64,000 bases of DNA from Bdellovibrionales bacterium (GCA_019750295.1 JAIEOS010000059.1:1-64000); one strand, 5' to 3'; shown: positions 53,144-62,268, numbered from the stretch's first letter. Notes: generated by a model not told the origin, from the sequence alone. Made by a program: numbers and translations.

Positions 53144-53743
53144 ATGAAATCATTAGCGCAAATTATTTTTATTTTAATTTTTAGCTTCGTCTTTAGTCCT
53201 CAAGTCTTTGCAAAAAGCTACAGCAGTGCGCCGGCGATGAAGATCGATACAAAAAAAACGTATACTGCCGAAATCGAAACCAACAAAGGTAAGTTCACCA
53301 TAGAGCTTTTCGCAAAAGATGCTCCTAAGGCCGTGAACAACTTTGTATTTCTCGCGAAAGAGGGATTTTACAAAGACATCGTATTCCATCGAATTATTAA
53401 ATCTTTTATGATCCAAACTGGAGATCCTCAAGGCAATGGGAGCGGTGGTCCTGGTTATAATTTTGAGGACGAACTCAATGGTCCTCATAAATACGGCCCC
53501 GGGATTGTGGCAATGGCGAATGCGGGACCTAATACCAACGGAAGCCAGTTTTTTGTTTGCACGGGTTTTGACTCCGCCAATCTCAACCGTATGCCCAATT
53601 ACACTATTTTTGGGAGAATTAAGGAAGGCATGGCTACAGTCGATAAAATTGCAGCAACTCCGGTCAAAGGGAATGATCAAGGTGAGATGAGTACTCCCAA
53701 GGAAAAAGTTTTCATTAAATCCGTAAAAATCACAGAAAAATAA
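53144..53743 (+). CDS. Exported cyclophilin-type peptidyl-prolyl isomerase
   Basis: I chose ATG 53144 because it follows AAAGGGAGAG and starts a signal peptide (MKSLAQIIFILIFSFVFSPQVFA); the in-frame region upstream (from 52937) looks non-coding. The 199-residue protein has the cyclophilin core: FHRIIKSFMIQTGDPQGNG, GPGIVAMANAGPNTNGSQFF, PNYTIFGRIKEG. The active-site Arg of FHRI and the QFF block are intact. It should be periplasmic, like PpiA. Its stop codon is followed immediately by the start of the FkbM gene. Confidence 0.93.
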   Translation: MKSLAQIIFILIFSFVFSPQVFAKSYSSAPAMKIDTKKTYTAEIETNKGKFTIELFAKDAPKAVNNFVFLAKEGFYKDIVFHRIIKSFMIQTGDPQGNGSGGPGYNFEDELNGPHKYGPGIVAMANAGPNTNGSQFFVCTGFDSANLNRMPNYTIFGRIKEGMATVDKIAATPVKGNDQGEMSTPKEKVFIKSVKITEK

Positions 53744-54574
53744 ATGCTAGAACTGCTTAAACTTTATTCTCATCTTCCGAACTTTAAAGGAAAAAACTTT
53801 CTAGGTCAGAGAGTATTCGCTCGTACTCTCTCGGGCCAAATGTTTCTCGATCAAGAGATGCAGGATGGATTTAAACTTTCTTTAGATGTTCAGGATCGAA
53901 TGCAGCGAATGATCTACATCAAGCGTTGCCACGAGCCCGAGACGGAGAAAGTCCTTAAAAAATTAATCTCCAAGGCTAAAGTATTTTGCGATATTGGAGC
54001 CAATTTCGGCTATTTCAGTTTTTTGGCGCAACAGCTCGAGCCTCAGGCACAAATCTATTCCTTCGAGCCTCTTCCTAAAAACATCGAAAATTTCAAAAAG
54101 AATTTAAAACTGAATGCCTTTTCTAAAATTGAGCTTGTTGAGGCGTGTTTGAGCGACCAAATTGGCGAAACTGAGTTTCTTTTGCCTCCCGCCGGAGAGA
54201 GTGGTTGGGGAAGAATGGCTCATCGCGATTTATTTTCAGGTGAAAAAATAAAACGCTCTGTCATCACTCTTGATAGTTTTTTTCTACAGCGGAAAATAAA
54301 TCAGTGTGACCTTATCAAGATTGATGTGGAAGGTTACGAATTTAAAGTGCTTCAAGGCGCAAGAAATGTGATCGCTAAATTTAAGCCGCAGATTTGCATC
54401 GAATTGAATGAGCCTTGTTTGATCGATACCGGAACTTCGGGTGAGGAAATTTTCAAACATCTTAAAAGTTTGGGATACAGAATGCATAGCATATCCTCAT
54501 CGGGTGAACTCAATGCCGTCGATCATCCTCTAAAGTCCTATGAATACATGAACTATATTGCGCTGATGAATTAG
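53744..54574 (+). CDS. FkbM-family SAM-dependent methyltransferase
   Basis: This 276-residue protein has the SAM motif VFCDIGANFGYFS, SFEPLPKNIENFKKN (acidic second strand), ITLDSFF and KIDVEGYEFKVLQG, all typical FkbM blocks. These enzymes O-methylate sugars, polyketides or other small compounds. It begins directly at the base after the cyclophilin stop, so the two genes are cotranscribed although no common role is obvious. The 3' end overlaps the convergent thioesterase gene by four bases. Confidence 0.9.
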   Translation: MLELLKLYSHLPNFKGKNFLGQRVFARTLSGQMFLDQEMQDGFKLSLDVQDRMQRMIYIKRCHEPETEKVLKKLISKAKVFCDIGANFGYFSFLAQQLEPQAQIYSFEPLPKNIENFKKNLKLNAFSKIELVEACLSDQIGETEFLLPPAGESGWGRMAHRDLFSGEKIKRSVITLDSFFLQRKINQCDLIKIDVEGYEFKVLQGARNVIAKFKPQICIELNEPCLIDTGTSGEEIFKHLKSLGYRMHSISSSGELNAVDHPLKSYEYMNYIALMN

Positions 54575-55317
54575 GTCTCAGAAAACTTGAGACGTGCAGT
54601 AAAAATGGGTTTTTGATCGGTGGTGCGAACTCCCTGGAATTGATTGTATGTGAAGATTCCGTCTTTCACTTCGTCAAGCCCTCTCTGGACATTCACCACG
54701 TCGCCCGTTTTAGCTTCGGCTAAAAAATTCACCTCGTAACCATAGAGATGAACTCCACCGCGAAGCCTATCGATGGGTATAGCGTCTAATATCCACTGTG
54801 CGTACTTTGTATTGTTGACGTGATTGTTTAGATCGATATCGCTATTACGCACTTGAAACTGGGAGAGATTTTCCGAATCGTTGGTGTAGACAATTTTTTC
54901 GGGCATGTGATTCAGATGTCCCTCGGGCCTCCAAATATGACTGTAGGAGCGCCAGTCCTTAACGGCAAGTTTTCGAGTGTTCATATCCATCACGGTAAAA
55001 GTGCTGGTGCATTCACCTAATTTTTTTTCGCCCACATAAATCTCGTAATCTCGATAAAGGAAGGCTTCGTGCGATGGGGGTCTAATCCATGTGCGTACGG
55101 TGACGGTTTGATTCCAAGCGGGCCATTCCTGCATGGTCAGTTTTTGGCGGGTAAACACCCAGCCTTCGTTTTTGTCCAACTTAACCCTTAGGTGTAAAGC
55201 GTGCATCCAACCGACATCTTGAATCAGATTAAGAAGGGCGTAGAGCCCCGCTTGACCTCTAAGATTGACCAGGTAGGACGTGATTTTGTAGTGATCAATC
55301 CAGACGTGGTCGCTCAT
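54571..55317 (-). CDS. Acyl-ACP thioesterase (FatA/FatB-like)
   Basis: This 248-residue protein has two hot-dog domains of the acyl-ACP thioesterase family. The first begins IDHYKITSYLVNLRGQAGL, and the second has the catalytic-region motif SDIDLNNHVNNTKYAQWILD, matching the D-x-N-x-H-V-N-N block. It releases fatty acids from acyl carrier protein in the cytoplasm. It overlaps the upstream DoxX gene by four bases (ATGA) and the FkbM gene end by four. Confidence 0.92.
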   Translation of the reverse strand: MSDHVWIDHYKITSYLVNLRGQAGLYALLNLIQDVGWMHALHLRVKLDKNEGWVFTRQKLTMQEWPAWNQTVTVRTWIRPPSHEAFLYRDYEIYVGEKKLGECTSTFTVMDMNTRKLAVKDWRSYSHIWRPEGHLNHMPEKIVYTNDSENLSQFQVRNSDIDLNNHVNNTKYAQWILDAIPIDRLRGGVHLYGYEVNFLAEAKTGDVVNVQRGLDEVKDGIFTYNQFQGVRTTDQKPIFTARLKFSET

Positions 55318-55757
55318 GAAAATAAAAATGCATCTAAAGAGTAGTAGCCCGGGCCTAAAAGAAAGAGAGCCAGCAAAATCGCCGCGAGGTTGACGGTATA
55401 TTCGTTCCCCGGAGGATTATTCGTAATTAGATAGCCGCCACCTTTATGGCCGATGAGGGCAGCGATCACCATGACGAAGAAGCACATTAAAATTCCGAGG
55501 CGCGTGAGAAATCCTAAGGTGATGAGAGCGCCACCGATGATCTCGCTCAACATCGCTGCGCGCGCTTGTTGGGCTGGGAAGGGGATATTGAGACTCTTCA
55601 GCCAAGCCTCGAAACCGGCCATATTTCCAGGGCCGACGAGACCGAGTTTGCCCATGCCGTGGATGACAAAGCAGATTCCGATGAACACGCGAATGATCAG
55701 GGATGCGAAATTTGTAAGATCAAGAGATGAGCCGAGAAATAATGTATTAAGAGTCAT
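55314..55757 (-). CDS. DoxX-family membrane protein
   Basis: This 147-residue protein has four membrane helices with the family start IRVFIGICFVIHGMGKLG and the middle AMLSEIIGGALITLGFLTRLG. DoxX/DoxD-like proteins have uncertain roles, some in quinol oxidation or redox stress. It is coupled to the acyl-ACP thioesterase gene downstream. A related DoxX protein is encoded about 2 kb away at 57983. Confidence 0.88.
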   Translation of the reverse strand: MTLNTLFLGSSLDLTNFASLIIRVFIGICFVIHGMGKLGLVGPGNMAGFEAWLKSLNIPFPAQQARAAMLSEIIGGALITLGFLTRLGILMCFFVMVIAALIGHKGGGYLITNNPPGNEYTVNLAAILLALFLLGPGYYSLDAFLFS

Positions 55758-55820
55758 GACATCACCATCTCTCTGTTGGGTGGACGGGTCAACCCGAGAG
55801 ATGATGTGTCGTAGGTCAGA

Positions 55821-56366
55821 TTACTGAACGCAGCTGGCTGGAACGTAAACGGTGCCTGCTTTTTTATAAGCTTTGAGCCACTGAGGATTATGAGAATCGA
55901 GCCATAGCTTTTTTCCCTCGGTGACCGCACCGGCATCAGGGCTGGACTCATCAGGTTGAGTTTTCATTTGGCAAGAGGACGAGAAGGTGTAGAAGCCATT
56001 TTTAAAAACTGAAGCCTGTTTACGGGCCGCTGATTTTTCAGATTTTTTCTTTTTGGGTGATGGAGCTGGCGTGGAATCTAATTCCTCTGACATTTCTTCT
56101 TCGACCTTGGGAACTGGATCTAGTGCAATCTCCGGCGATGGCTCCTCATTGACGGGAGCAAGCTCTTTTTCAGCTTGGGTCACAGTGTCTGTCATCGGCT
56201 CAATTTGGAAAATAGAATCACGGTCCGATTCACTTCCTTGAAGTTCCTCAACTGTATAGCCGGGCATAGCGTAAGGTTTAATTTCCATCTCTGGAATCGA
56301 AGAGCAGTTGGTAATAACCGCAGCGCTCGATAAAATGAATGCGAATTTAACAGAAAAGTATTTCAT
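55821..56366 (-). CDS. Putative lipoprotein with C-terminal SH3-like domain
   Basis: I chose ATG 56366, preceded by GAGGGTTATC; this gives 181 residues with a signal peptide ending VITNCSS, where Cys21 may be lipidated (the lipobox is loose). An acidic Pro/Glu-rich spacer and a basic patch (SPKKKKSEKSAARKQ) follow. The C-terminal 70 residues (SCQMKTQPDESSPDAGAVTE, KKLWLDSH, WLKAYKKAGTVYVPASC) resemble a bacterial SH3 domain, which often binds cell wall. The two Cys of this domain could pair. Function otherwise unknown. Confidence 0.68.
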   Translation of the reverse strand: MKYFSVKFAFILSSAAVITNCSSIPEMEIKPYAMPGYTVEELQGSESDRDSIFQIEPMTDTVTQAEKELAPVNEEPSPEIALDPVPKVEEEMSEELDSTPAPSPKKKKSEKSAARKQASVFKNGFYTFSSSCQMKTQPDESSPDAGAVTEGKKLWLDSHNPQWLKAYKKAGTVYVPASCVQ

Positions 56367-56520
56367 GATAACCCTCTTTTTCTTATAAAGAAGTATCGGA
56401 AACACACGACATTTTTATAAGTCGAGTCGAGGTCCTAAGTGTTGATTGGGCTCTCTCGGAAACCAACAGTTGATTCCGACTCAACGAGGTCGAGTCCAGT
56501 GTTCAGTAGATGGACGTTAT

Positions 56521-57942
56521 TCAATGAATTACACTCATAGATTTCCATTTTCCGCCCTCAAACCGACGCCAGAATACAAAGGCTTGAAGGATAATGTAAA
56601 AGCTTGCAGCGCCCCAGGCCCAGTATACGGCCCCGTCCCAGTCTTTCATAAGTAGGGTCGGTAATACCATAAAAGGCCACGGCATAAGTAAAGCAACAAG
56701 AGTTACAAAACGAGTGTCACCTGCGCCCTTAAGTGAAAACGAAAAAATGAGATTCATGCTGTCGAAGTTGGTGAAGAGAGCGACATACATTAATAGGTAA
56801 GGAACTATGGTGCTGACTTGATTCCAAAGTAACGGGTTGGTGTCGTTAAAAAACCAATTGAGATAGAAAGTGGGGAAAAGTAAAAAAGAAATTCCCATGG
56901 GGAGTATGTACATCAACGACAGTTGAAGACCTCCCCACACATTGCCCACTGCAAGCTCAGGTCGTTTTTCGCCGAGATGCTGACCAACCAAGACTGAGAC
57001 CGCTTGGGCGATACCCATGGGCGGAAGAACCGATAACATCATCACGGTCAGGACGATACTGCTCGCGGCAAGCGCGGCATCGCCGTTGGGCATCCGTCCG
57101 ACAACAATCAGAAATACCGTAAATGCGAGTCCCTCAAGAGCCCATTGCATTCCGCTGGGTAATCCAAATCTTAGGAATCTTTGGGTCAGTTCCCAATCGA
57201 AGCGCCAGCCGGAAAAGATTTTGTAATCGATCTCGAACTTCTTTTTAAAAATAAGATAAAGCGCAAAGGCCGCGCTCACACAATTGGCTAACGCGGTCGC
57301 GTAGCCGGCGCCGGCTACGCCCATTGCCGGGAATCCGAGTTTCCCAAAAATCATAACGTAATCCAAGATGATATTTGCAATGAGTCCCACAACGTTGATC
57401 GCCATGATGATCCTTGTGTTTCCGAGTCCTGTAAAAAAGCCGCTGACCGCCGCGACAACGGCGGCGGGGAGAGCGGAATAACAGATGGCTTCAAAGTATT
57501 GAACCTCGAGTCCAATCAGATTCTCGGAGTGTCCGATGATTGTAAACAAGGGAATTGCTGCCGGAATCAAAAGCAGGAATAACAATCCACCCAAAACACT
57601 AATGTAAAGGGACTGCCATACTGCGGGTCCAATTTTATTAAATTCTTTGGCGCCATAGTACTGGGCTACAAACGTCATAACATAGGCGGCCGTTTGTTGG
57701 AGGAGTGCCATCGGAGTCCAAAAGACTCCCATCACCGCCATGGCTGCACCGAGCGCTTCGGTGGAGAAATTTCCAAGAAAGATGCGATCAATTGTCAGTT
57801 GAAGATTCCAAAAACTATTAGCGACAATCAGTGGCCAAGCTATTTTTAAGATGTACTTCCATTGCTCTTTCCGATTTTTGGGTTGTGCTTCCAAAACGCG
57901 CTCCTTAGCTCGTAGTCTTTCTTCGACAAATGTCTTAGACAT
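56521..57942 (-). CDS. MATE-family efflux transporter
   Basis: This 473-residue protein has 12 predicted membrane segments. It starts IAWPLIVANSFWNLQLTIDR and carries FLGNFSTEALGAAMAV, with the second half repeating the pattern at FLRFGLPSGMQWALEGLAF. MATE pumps expel drugs using Na+ or H+. It is divergent from the DoxX-like gene at 57983 with a gap of only 40 bases that must hold both promoters. Confidence 0.93.
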   Translation of the reverse strand: MSKTFVEERLRAKERVLEAQPKNRKEQWKYILKIAWPLIVANSFWNLQLTIDRIFLGNFSTEALGAAMAVMGVFWTPMALLQQTAAYVMTFVAQYYGAKEFNKIGPAVWQSLYISVLGGLLFLLLIPAAIPLFTIIGHSENLIGLEVQYFEAICYSALPAAVVAAVSGFFTGLGNTRIIMAINVVGLIANIILDYVMIFGKLGFPAMGVAGAGYATALANCVSAAFALYLIFKKKFEIDYKIFSGWRFDWELTQRFLRFGLPSGMQWALEGLAFTVFLIVVGRMPNGDAALAASSIVLTVMMLSVLPPMGIAQAVSVLVGQHLGEKRPELAVGNVWGGLQLSLMYILPMGISFLLFPTFYLNWFFNDTNPLLWNQVSTIVPYLLMYVALFTNFDSMNLIFSFSLKGAGDTRFVTLVALLMPWPFMVLPTLLMKDWDGAVYWAWGAASFYIILQAFVFWRRFEGGKWKSMSVIH

Positions 57943-57982
57943 TCAAATTAATTTGAGTATCATAATGGCAAATGGAGGCTTC

Positions 57983-58429
57983 ATGAATCAAAAAATTAAA
58001 AATTTTTTTCAACCCGTAGTTATTCCGACCGTTGGATCTTTAGCGTTACTCTCTCTTCGCCTTGTGATTGGTTTGGCATTTGTCTTTCACGGCTGGGGTA
58101 AAATACAAAATCCTATGGGTTGGATGGGACCAGATTCTGGAGTTCCAGGAATTTTGCAATTCTTAGCGGCGTTTTCTGAATTTGGCGGAGGAATCGCTTG
58201 GATGATTGGACTACTGACACCTTTGGCGGCTTTAGGACTCACTTTTACAATGATTGTAGCGACAGCGATGCATGCATTCGTCATGAAAGATCCATTTGTG
58301 GCCAGTGGACCAGGAATGTCCTCGTACGAGCATGCTTTAAGTTATCTCGTGGTCTCTTTCGTGTTGCTGGCGTTGGGCGCGGGAAAATTTTCTCTCGATG
58401 CAAAAATCTTTGGACAGAAGCGTTCGTAA
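57983..58429 (+). CDS. DoxX-family membrane protein, second copy
   Basis: I chose ATG 57983, preceded by TGGAGG; this gives 148 residues, normal for the family. Four helices include LSLRLVIGLAFVFHGWGKIQ and FGGGIAWMIGLLTPLAALGL. It is a paralogue of the DoxX protein at 55314 in the same window, of near-equal length. The next gene, a DUF2905 protein, follows 14 bases later, so the two form a small operon. Confidence 0.9.
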   Translation: MNQKIKNFFQPVVIPTVGSLALLSLRLVIGLAFVFHGWGKIQNPMGWMGPDSGVPGILQFLAAFSEFGGGIAWMIGLLTPLAALGLTFTMIVATAMHAFVMKDPFVASGPGMSSYEHALSYLVVSFVLLALGAGKFSLDAKIFGQKRS

Positions 58430-58443
58430 GGAGGGGGGACTGA

Positions 58444-58659
58444 ATGCAATCGATCGCAAAGCTACTCATTATTTTGGGCCTTGCATTAGTCTGTGCGGGA
58501 ATCGCTTGGCATTTCGGCTGGATTCAATCCCTTAAGTTAGGAAAACTTCCAGGGGATTTTTATTTTAAGGCTGGGGGGACTACGGTCTTTTTCCCTTTGA
58601 CGACCTGTGTTCTTATTAGTCTTTTAGTTTGGATCATCTCTTGGATTCTCAAACGATAA
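58444..58659 (+). CDS. DUF2905 small membrane protein
   Basis: This 71-residue protein has a very strong ribosome site (AAGGAGGGGGGAC before the ATG). Two membrane helices flank the family block LGKLPGDFYFKAGGTTVFFP, then LTTCVLISLLVWII. This is the typical DUF2905 arrangement. Function is unknown. It follows the DoxX gene in the same direction. Confidence 0.9.
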   Translation: MQSIAKLLIILGLALVCAGIAWHFGWIQSLKLGKLPGDFYFKAGGTTVFFPLTTCVLISLLVWIISWILKR

Positions 58660-58771
58660 AAGAGTGTGAGGCAAAAAATCACCTAGACCCATCTTAAAAA
58701 GAAAAGATCGCACTGGCTCAGTGGTTCGGATATTGCATTTTTATTCTCCAAACAGTTTCAAGGAGGAAAAT

Positions 58772-59272
58772 ATGGATATTCGGAGCCTGCCCACGGAGCA
58801 GACGACCAGTAAGGCGAAGCACTATGAGGAAATCCAAATTCGTCATTTGATGGCGGACTACATCCACGCCTGTCGAGATGGAGATCTCAAAAAAATTAAA
58901 TCTCTATATACCAACGACGTCGTTTCTTTTGATATGCCGCCGCCCCACAAGATGGTGGGTCTCGGTGACTACATGAAGTCTTGGGAGAAGTGGTACGCCG
59001 GTCAGTTTGATTTCCCCGTCATCTACGATTCCCTCGATCTGCAAGTTCATGTCAGTGGGGATGTGGGTTTTACGTTTGATATCATTCACATGGCGGGAAC
59101 TCTTAAGAACACTGGAGAAAGAATCGAAAACTGGCTAAGGCACACTTGTGGTCTTGTGAAGGTGAGAGAAAAGTGGTTGATCGCTCACGAGCACATCTCG
59201 GCTCCCGTAGGTGAAGACGGGCAAGCGCTGACGACATTAAACCCCGATCAGATCGAACTCCCCCATCACTAA
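58772..59272 (+). CDS. SnoaL/NTF2-like protein
   Basis: I chose ATG 58772 because AAGGAGG sits just before it; this gives 166 residues. The start IRHLMADYIHACRDGDLKKI leads into LYTNDVVSFDMPPPHKMVG, the standard first helices and strand of SnoaL-like ketosteroid-isomerase folds. It continues with GFTFDIIHMAG and REKWLIAHEHIS. Many such proteins are of unknown function; some are enzymes on small hydrophobic molecules. No export signal. Confidence 0.85.
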   Translation: MDIRSLPTEQTTSKAKHYEEIQIRHLMADYIHACRDGDLKKIKSLYTNDVVSFDMPPPHKMVGLGDYMKSWEKWYAGQFDFPVIYDSLDLQVHVSGDVGFTFDIIHMAGTLKNTGERIENWLRHTCGLVKVREKWLIAHEHISAPVGEDGQALTTLNPDQIELPHH

Positions 59273-59280
59273 CACGACAG

Positions 59281-59310
59281 GAGTAGGGTCAACTTCAATC
59301 GACCCTACTC
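59281..59310. terminator. 10-bp-stem hairpin between convergent genes
   Basis: GAGTAGGGTC (59281-59290) pairs perfectly with GACCCTACTC (59301-59310) around a ten-base loop. It lies between the SnoaL-like gene (ends 59272) and the small basic gene that ends at 59342 on the other strand, so it may serve both. There is no T-run, so it may act mainly as a stable 3' end. Confidence 0.6.
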
Positions 59311-59341
59311 AATCTCTTAAGGATCAGAAAAATAATCGTGA

Positions 59342-59563
59342 TTATCGCTTTGGATCGCGCTCTTTGCTCTGACGAGTCGTGCGACTCTTCGTATTTGTAC
59401 TGTGGCTGTTGAGCTTCACTCCGGAGGGACCTTTATTCTCATTCCCTGCGAAGGCCTGGGCCAGATTGTCTCGAGCTCTGGCGGGCATGGACGATTTTTT
59501 AAGCTCTTGTTTTGTCTGGGCATTATTTTTTTTGGGCGTATTTTGCTTTTGAACATTCGGCAT
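59342..59563 (-). CDS. Small, basic, hydrophilic protein
   Basis: This 73-residue protein has AGGAGG directly before ATG 59563. The composition is rich in Lys, Asn, Gln, Ser and Thr with one short hydrophobic patch (ARDNLAQAFAG), and it ends QSKERDPKR. It looks intrinsically disordered and positively charged, so nucleic-acid binding is possible. No family is recognised. The perfect ribosome site argues it is real. Confidence 0.55.
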   Translation of the reverse strand: MPNVQKQNTPKKNNAQTKQELKKSSMPARARDNLAQAFAGNENKGPSGVKLNSHSTNTKSRTTRQSKERDPKR

Positions 59564-59803
59564 AAGGACCTCCTGGTTGATTCTCCTTTAAGTGTGCAAA
59601 AAGAAAACCAAAGCCTTGTGAATTCAGAGCGAAGGACACGCTTTTGTTTTTGCGTCTGGGGGCAATATTCCCGGGCACCGCGGAAGGTTATGCCTGTGAG
59701 AACTCATATCTTCATTCTGACGATCTTTTACGTGTAGATTTAACATCAAAATCCCGATTTTGTGGCTAATTTATAATGTCTGAGCTAAAAGGGGGTCTAC
59801 CGA

Positions 59804-61177
59804 TTGGAAAACATGAACTCATCTGAAACTATTGCATTCGCAGATCTTAAACTTCTTCCTCCTATTCAACAGGCACTCAAAGAGGCGGGTTATCTCACCC
59901 CCACTCCGATTCAAAGTCAGGCGATACCGCTGGTCCTTGATGGACAAGACTTATTGGGTGTTGCACAAACAGGGACTGGCAAGACTGCGGCGTTTTGTCT
60001 TCCGATCATTAATATCTTAACCACCCAACAAAGACGTCGCGAGCCTCGCTCTCCTCGCAGTTTGATTTTGACTCCGACGCGAGAGCTTGCGATTCAGATT
60101 CATAAAAATCTTTTGGATTACGGTAAAAATCTCAAACAAAAGTATGCGGTTATTTTTGGAGGAGTCGGTCAGGGGAATCAGGTCCGCGACCTATCTCAAG
60201 GAGTGGATGTTCTTGTGGCGACACCGGGTCGTCTGATCGATTTGATTCAGCAAAAATATATTCGGTTGGATCATGTTGAAATCTTTGTTCTTGATGAAGC
60301 CGATCGCATGTTGGATATGGGTTTTCTCAAAGATGTGAAGAGAATTATCAATTTACTCCCTCAAAAAAGACATAGCCTTTTCTTTTCGGCAACTATGCCT
60401 CCAGAGATTCAAACTCTGGCGCAAACTATTCTTAAGAATCCTAAAAAAGTCGAAGTCACCCCGCCGTCCACAACGGTAGAGCGTATTCGTCAAACGGTGA
60501 TGTTTGTGGAAAAGAAAGAGAAGATGAATCTTTTGATTCATACTCTTAAAAACAAAAACCTTTATAAGGTTCTGGTTTTTGTGGAGATGAAGCACTTTGC
60601 AAATAAGGTTGTGGATAAGCTCATGGCCAATGGAATCACGGCCGCCGCCATCCATGGAAACAAATCTCAGAGTGCGCGTCAGCGCGCTCTTGAGGACTTC
60701 TCTCGCGATCGCATCCGAGTTCTGGTCGCCACAGATATCGCCTCGCGCGGGATCGATATCGATGGAATCACTCACGTCATTAACTTCGAACTCCCGAACG
60801 TCGCCGAGAACTATGTGCATCGGATTGGTCGTACGGCTCGTGCCGGTGCTGACGGGGATGCCATTTCTTTTTGTACCGCGGACGAGCGGTCGTATCTTGC
60901 CAATATCGAAAAAACCACTCAGCAAAAAATTGAAGTGGATTCCGACCAGCCTTATCACTCAGAAGACGCTGCCAACGCGCGCATTATCGGTGTTGGAAAG
61001 GCCAAAGCGAAAATTGAAAGCCAACGTAATGATGACGGTGGCGGTCGTGGTGGACACTCCCGTCGTCCTCAACGTCGAGGTCAAGCTCGCGGCGGTGGAG
61101 GTGGTGGGGGCGGTCGTAGAAACTCTCGCAACTCACGCCGTGGAAATGGTGAGAGAAGCTTTTCTAAACACTCCTAG
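59804..61177 (+). CDS. rhlE: DEAD-box RNA helicase, RhlE type
   Basis: The first possible start is TTG 59804, eight bases after GGGGG; ATG 59813 is the alternative. The helicase core is complete: FADLKLLPPIQQALKEAGY (Q-motif region), AQTGTGKTAA (motif I), PTRELA, TPGRLID, VLDEADRMLD (motif II), FSATMP, ATDIASRGIDI and HRIGRTARAG. The C-terminal tail after about residue 395 is rich in Gly and Arg and binds RNA loosely. RhlE proteins work in ribosome assembly and mRNA decay. Confidence 0.93.
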   Translation: MENMNSSETIAFADLKLLPPIQQALKEAGYLTPTPIQSQAIPLVLDGQDLLGVAQTGTGKTAAFCLPIINILTTQQRRREPRSPRSLILTPTRELAIQIHKNLLDYGKNLKQKYAVIFGGVGQGNQVRDLSQGVDVLVATPGRLIDLIQQKYIRLDHVEIFVLDEADRMLDMGFLKDVKRIINLLPQKRHSLFFSATMPPEIQTLAQTILKNPKKVEVTPPSTTVERIRQTVMFVEKKEKMNLLIHTLKNKNLYKVLVFVEMKHFANKVVDKLMANGITAAAIHGNKSQSARQRALEDFSRDRIRVLVATDIASRGIDIDGITHVINFELPNVAENYVHRIGRTARAGADGDAISFCTADERSYLANIEKTTQQKIEVDSDQPYHSEDAANARIIGVGKAKAKIESQRNDDGGGRGGHSRRPQRRGQARGGGGGGGGRRNSRNSRRGNGERSFSKHS

Positions 61178-61188
61178 GATTCTTGCAA

Positions 61189-62268
61189 TCAGGGCCGAGG
61201 ATTAAATCCTAATTCTTTGGCAAAATCTCTGTATCTGACAGGATTATTCAAATACCGCTCGACACGCTCCTCGATGATCAAATCGGGGTGACCGTGCTCA
61301 GAGTAGGCCTTGGCTATGGATCTCTTGAGCACTTTGTTTGTGCCTTTGATAAAAATCACTTTGCCAAAGTACGGATGCAAAAACGACTTAAGCCTTTCGC
61401 CAAAAGAGTCTCCGAGAAACCACACGGTATATTGACCTGTAGGATTGATGCTCACGGTGTAAGGTAAATCCTCTATGGATTTCGGAAGTTGGGGAAAGTT
61501 GACGACAATGTTCGGGCCCGCGTCGGTTTTGTAAGCGATGGTGCGGTCCGCTCCATTGAACATTTTAAGAATGTCATGTTCTGGTGGTTCTGAAGACACC
61601 GACGGCTCCGCACTGATAATTTCTAGACGAGAACCCATAACTTTATTCACAGTCTGAATAAGATCGCGATGGGCAAGATAGGCACCCCATTGATTCCAAT
61701 GAGTGTCACCCGAATGAAAAGTAGGGAATGTTTCTTTGCCGCGAACTAACGTTTCTTTTAAAGGAACCACGTTGTCTGGAGCCAAGCTGCGGGCCACTTG
61801 AGTCACTCGAGAATAATTTTTATTCCCTTGGGGGATATAGTCTAAAAACAAATAGCGTAAATTTTCTGGGTAGACGGATTCTTTGTTGGGGGGGAGTACC
61901 AAAATATATTTGCTGTGAAACCCCAAGGGCTTTTGTAACGTTTGCTGCAAATACTTCGTCCAGGCCTCCTCGATATGCTCCTTAGGCAGGCCCCACAGAT
62001 CGCGCGAGGAGTTACCGTCCGATTCCGTAATATAAAAAAGCCACGGGTGTTTTCCAATATGGATGTTTCCGAGATTCGTGCTTCCCAATAATCGAATTTG
62101 AATCAACGCATTGGCTTTGAACGCCCACTGGCGAACAGGATAATGCATTTTAAGAAAGTTGGAGAGCTTTCCTTTTTGTCGAAAAGGAATATACATCAGA
62201 AGCGCGACCAATATCGGCAGGAAGAGAAACAGTAAATAAATTGTTGCTTGTCTTTGGGGCTTCGTCAT
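61189..62268 (-). CDS. AlgJ/AlgX-like SGNH acetyltransferase domain protein
   Basis: This 359-residue protein has one N-terminal membrane segment (about 9-27) and an external SGNH domain. Motifs fit the AlgJ/AlgX group: PWLFYITESDGN, the D-x-HW block SGDTHWNQWGAYLAHRDLI, and FLGDSFGERLKSF with the candidate nucleophile Ser. These act with an MBOAT partner to transfer acetyl or other acyl groups to a polymer outside the membrane. The partner gene is directly upstream and overlaps it by one base. No alginate genes are here, so the target polymer is unknown. Confidence 0.88.
   Translation of the reverse strand: MTKPQRQATIYLLFLFLPILVALLMYIPFRQKGKLSNFLKMHYPVRQWAFKANALIQIRLLGSTNLGNIHIGKHPWLFYITESDGNSSRDLWGLPKEHIEEAWTKYLQQTLQKPLGFHSKYILVLPPNKESVYPENLRYLFLDYIPQGNKNYSRVTQVARSLAPDNVVPLKETLVRGKETFPTFHSGDTHWNQWGAYLAHRDLIQTVNKVMGSRLEIISAEPSVSSEPPEHDILKMFNGADRTIAYKTDAGPNIVVNFPQLPKSIEDLPYTVSINPTGQYTVWFLGDSFGERLKSFLHPYFGKVIFIKGTNKVLKRSIAKAYSEHGHPDLIIEERVERYLNNPVRYRDFAKELGFNPRP

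Noticed and set aside
60353-60958. Long minus-strand frame opposite rhlE
   Set aside because: It lies fully antisense to conserved helicase motifs and shows no protein-like features.
61060-61150. GGT/GGC-rich simple repeat near the end of rhlE
   Set aside because: It encodes the Gly/Arg tail common in RhlE helicases, so no separate repeat element is needed to explain it.
60597-61205. Long second plus-strand frame (about 200 codons) inside rhlE
   Set aside because: It has no ribosome site or domain and follows from codon bias and the Gly/Arg-rich repeat of the helicase tail.
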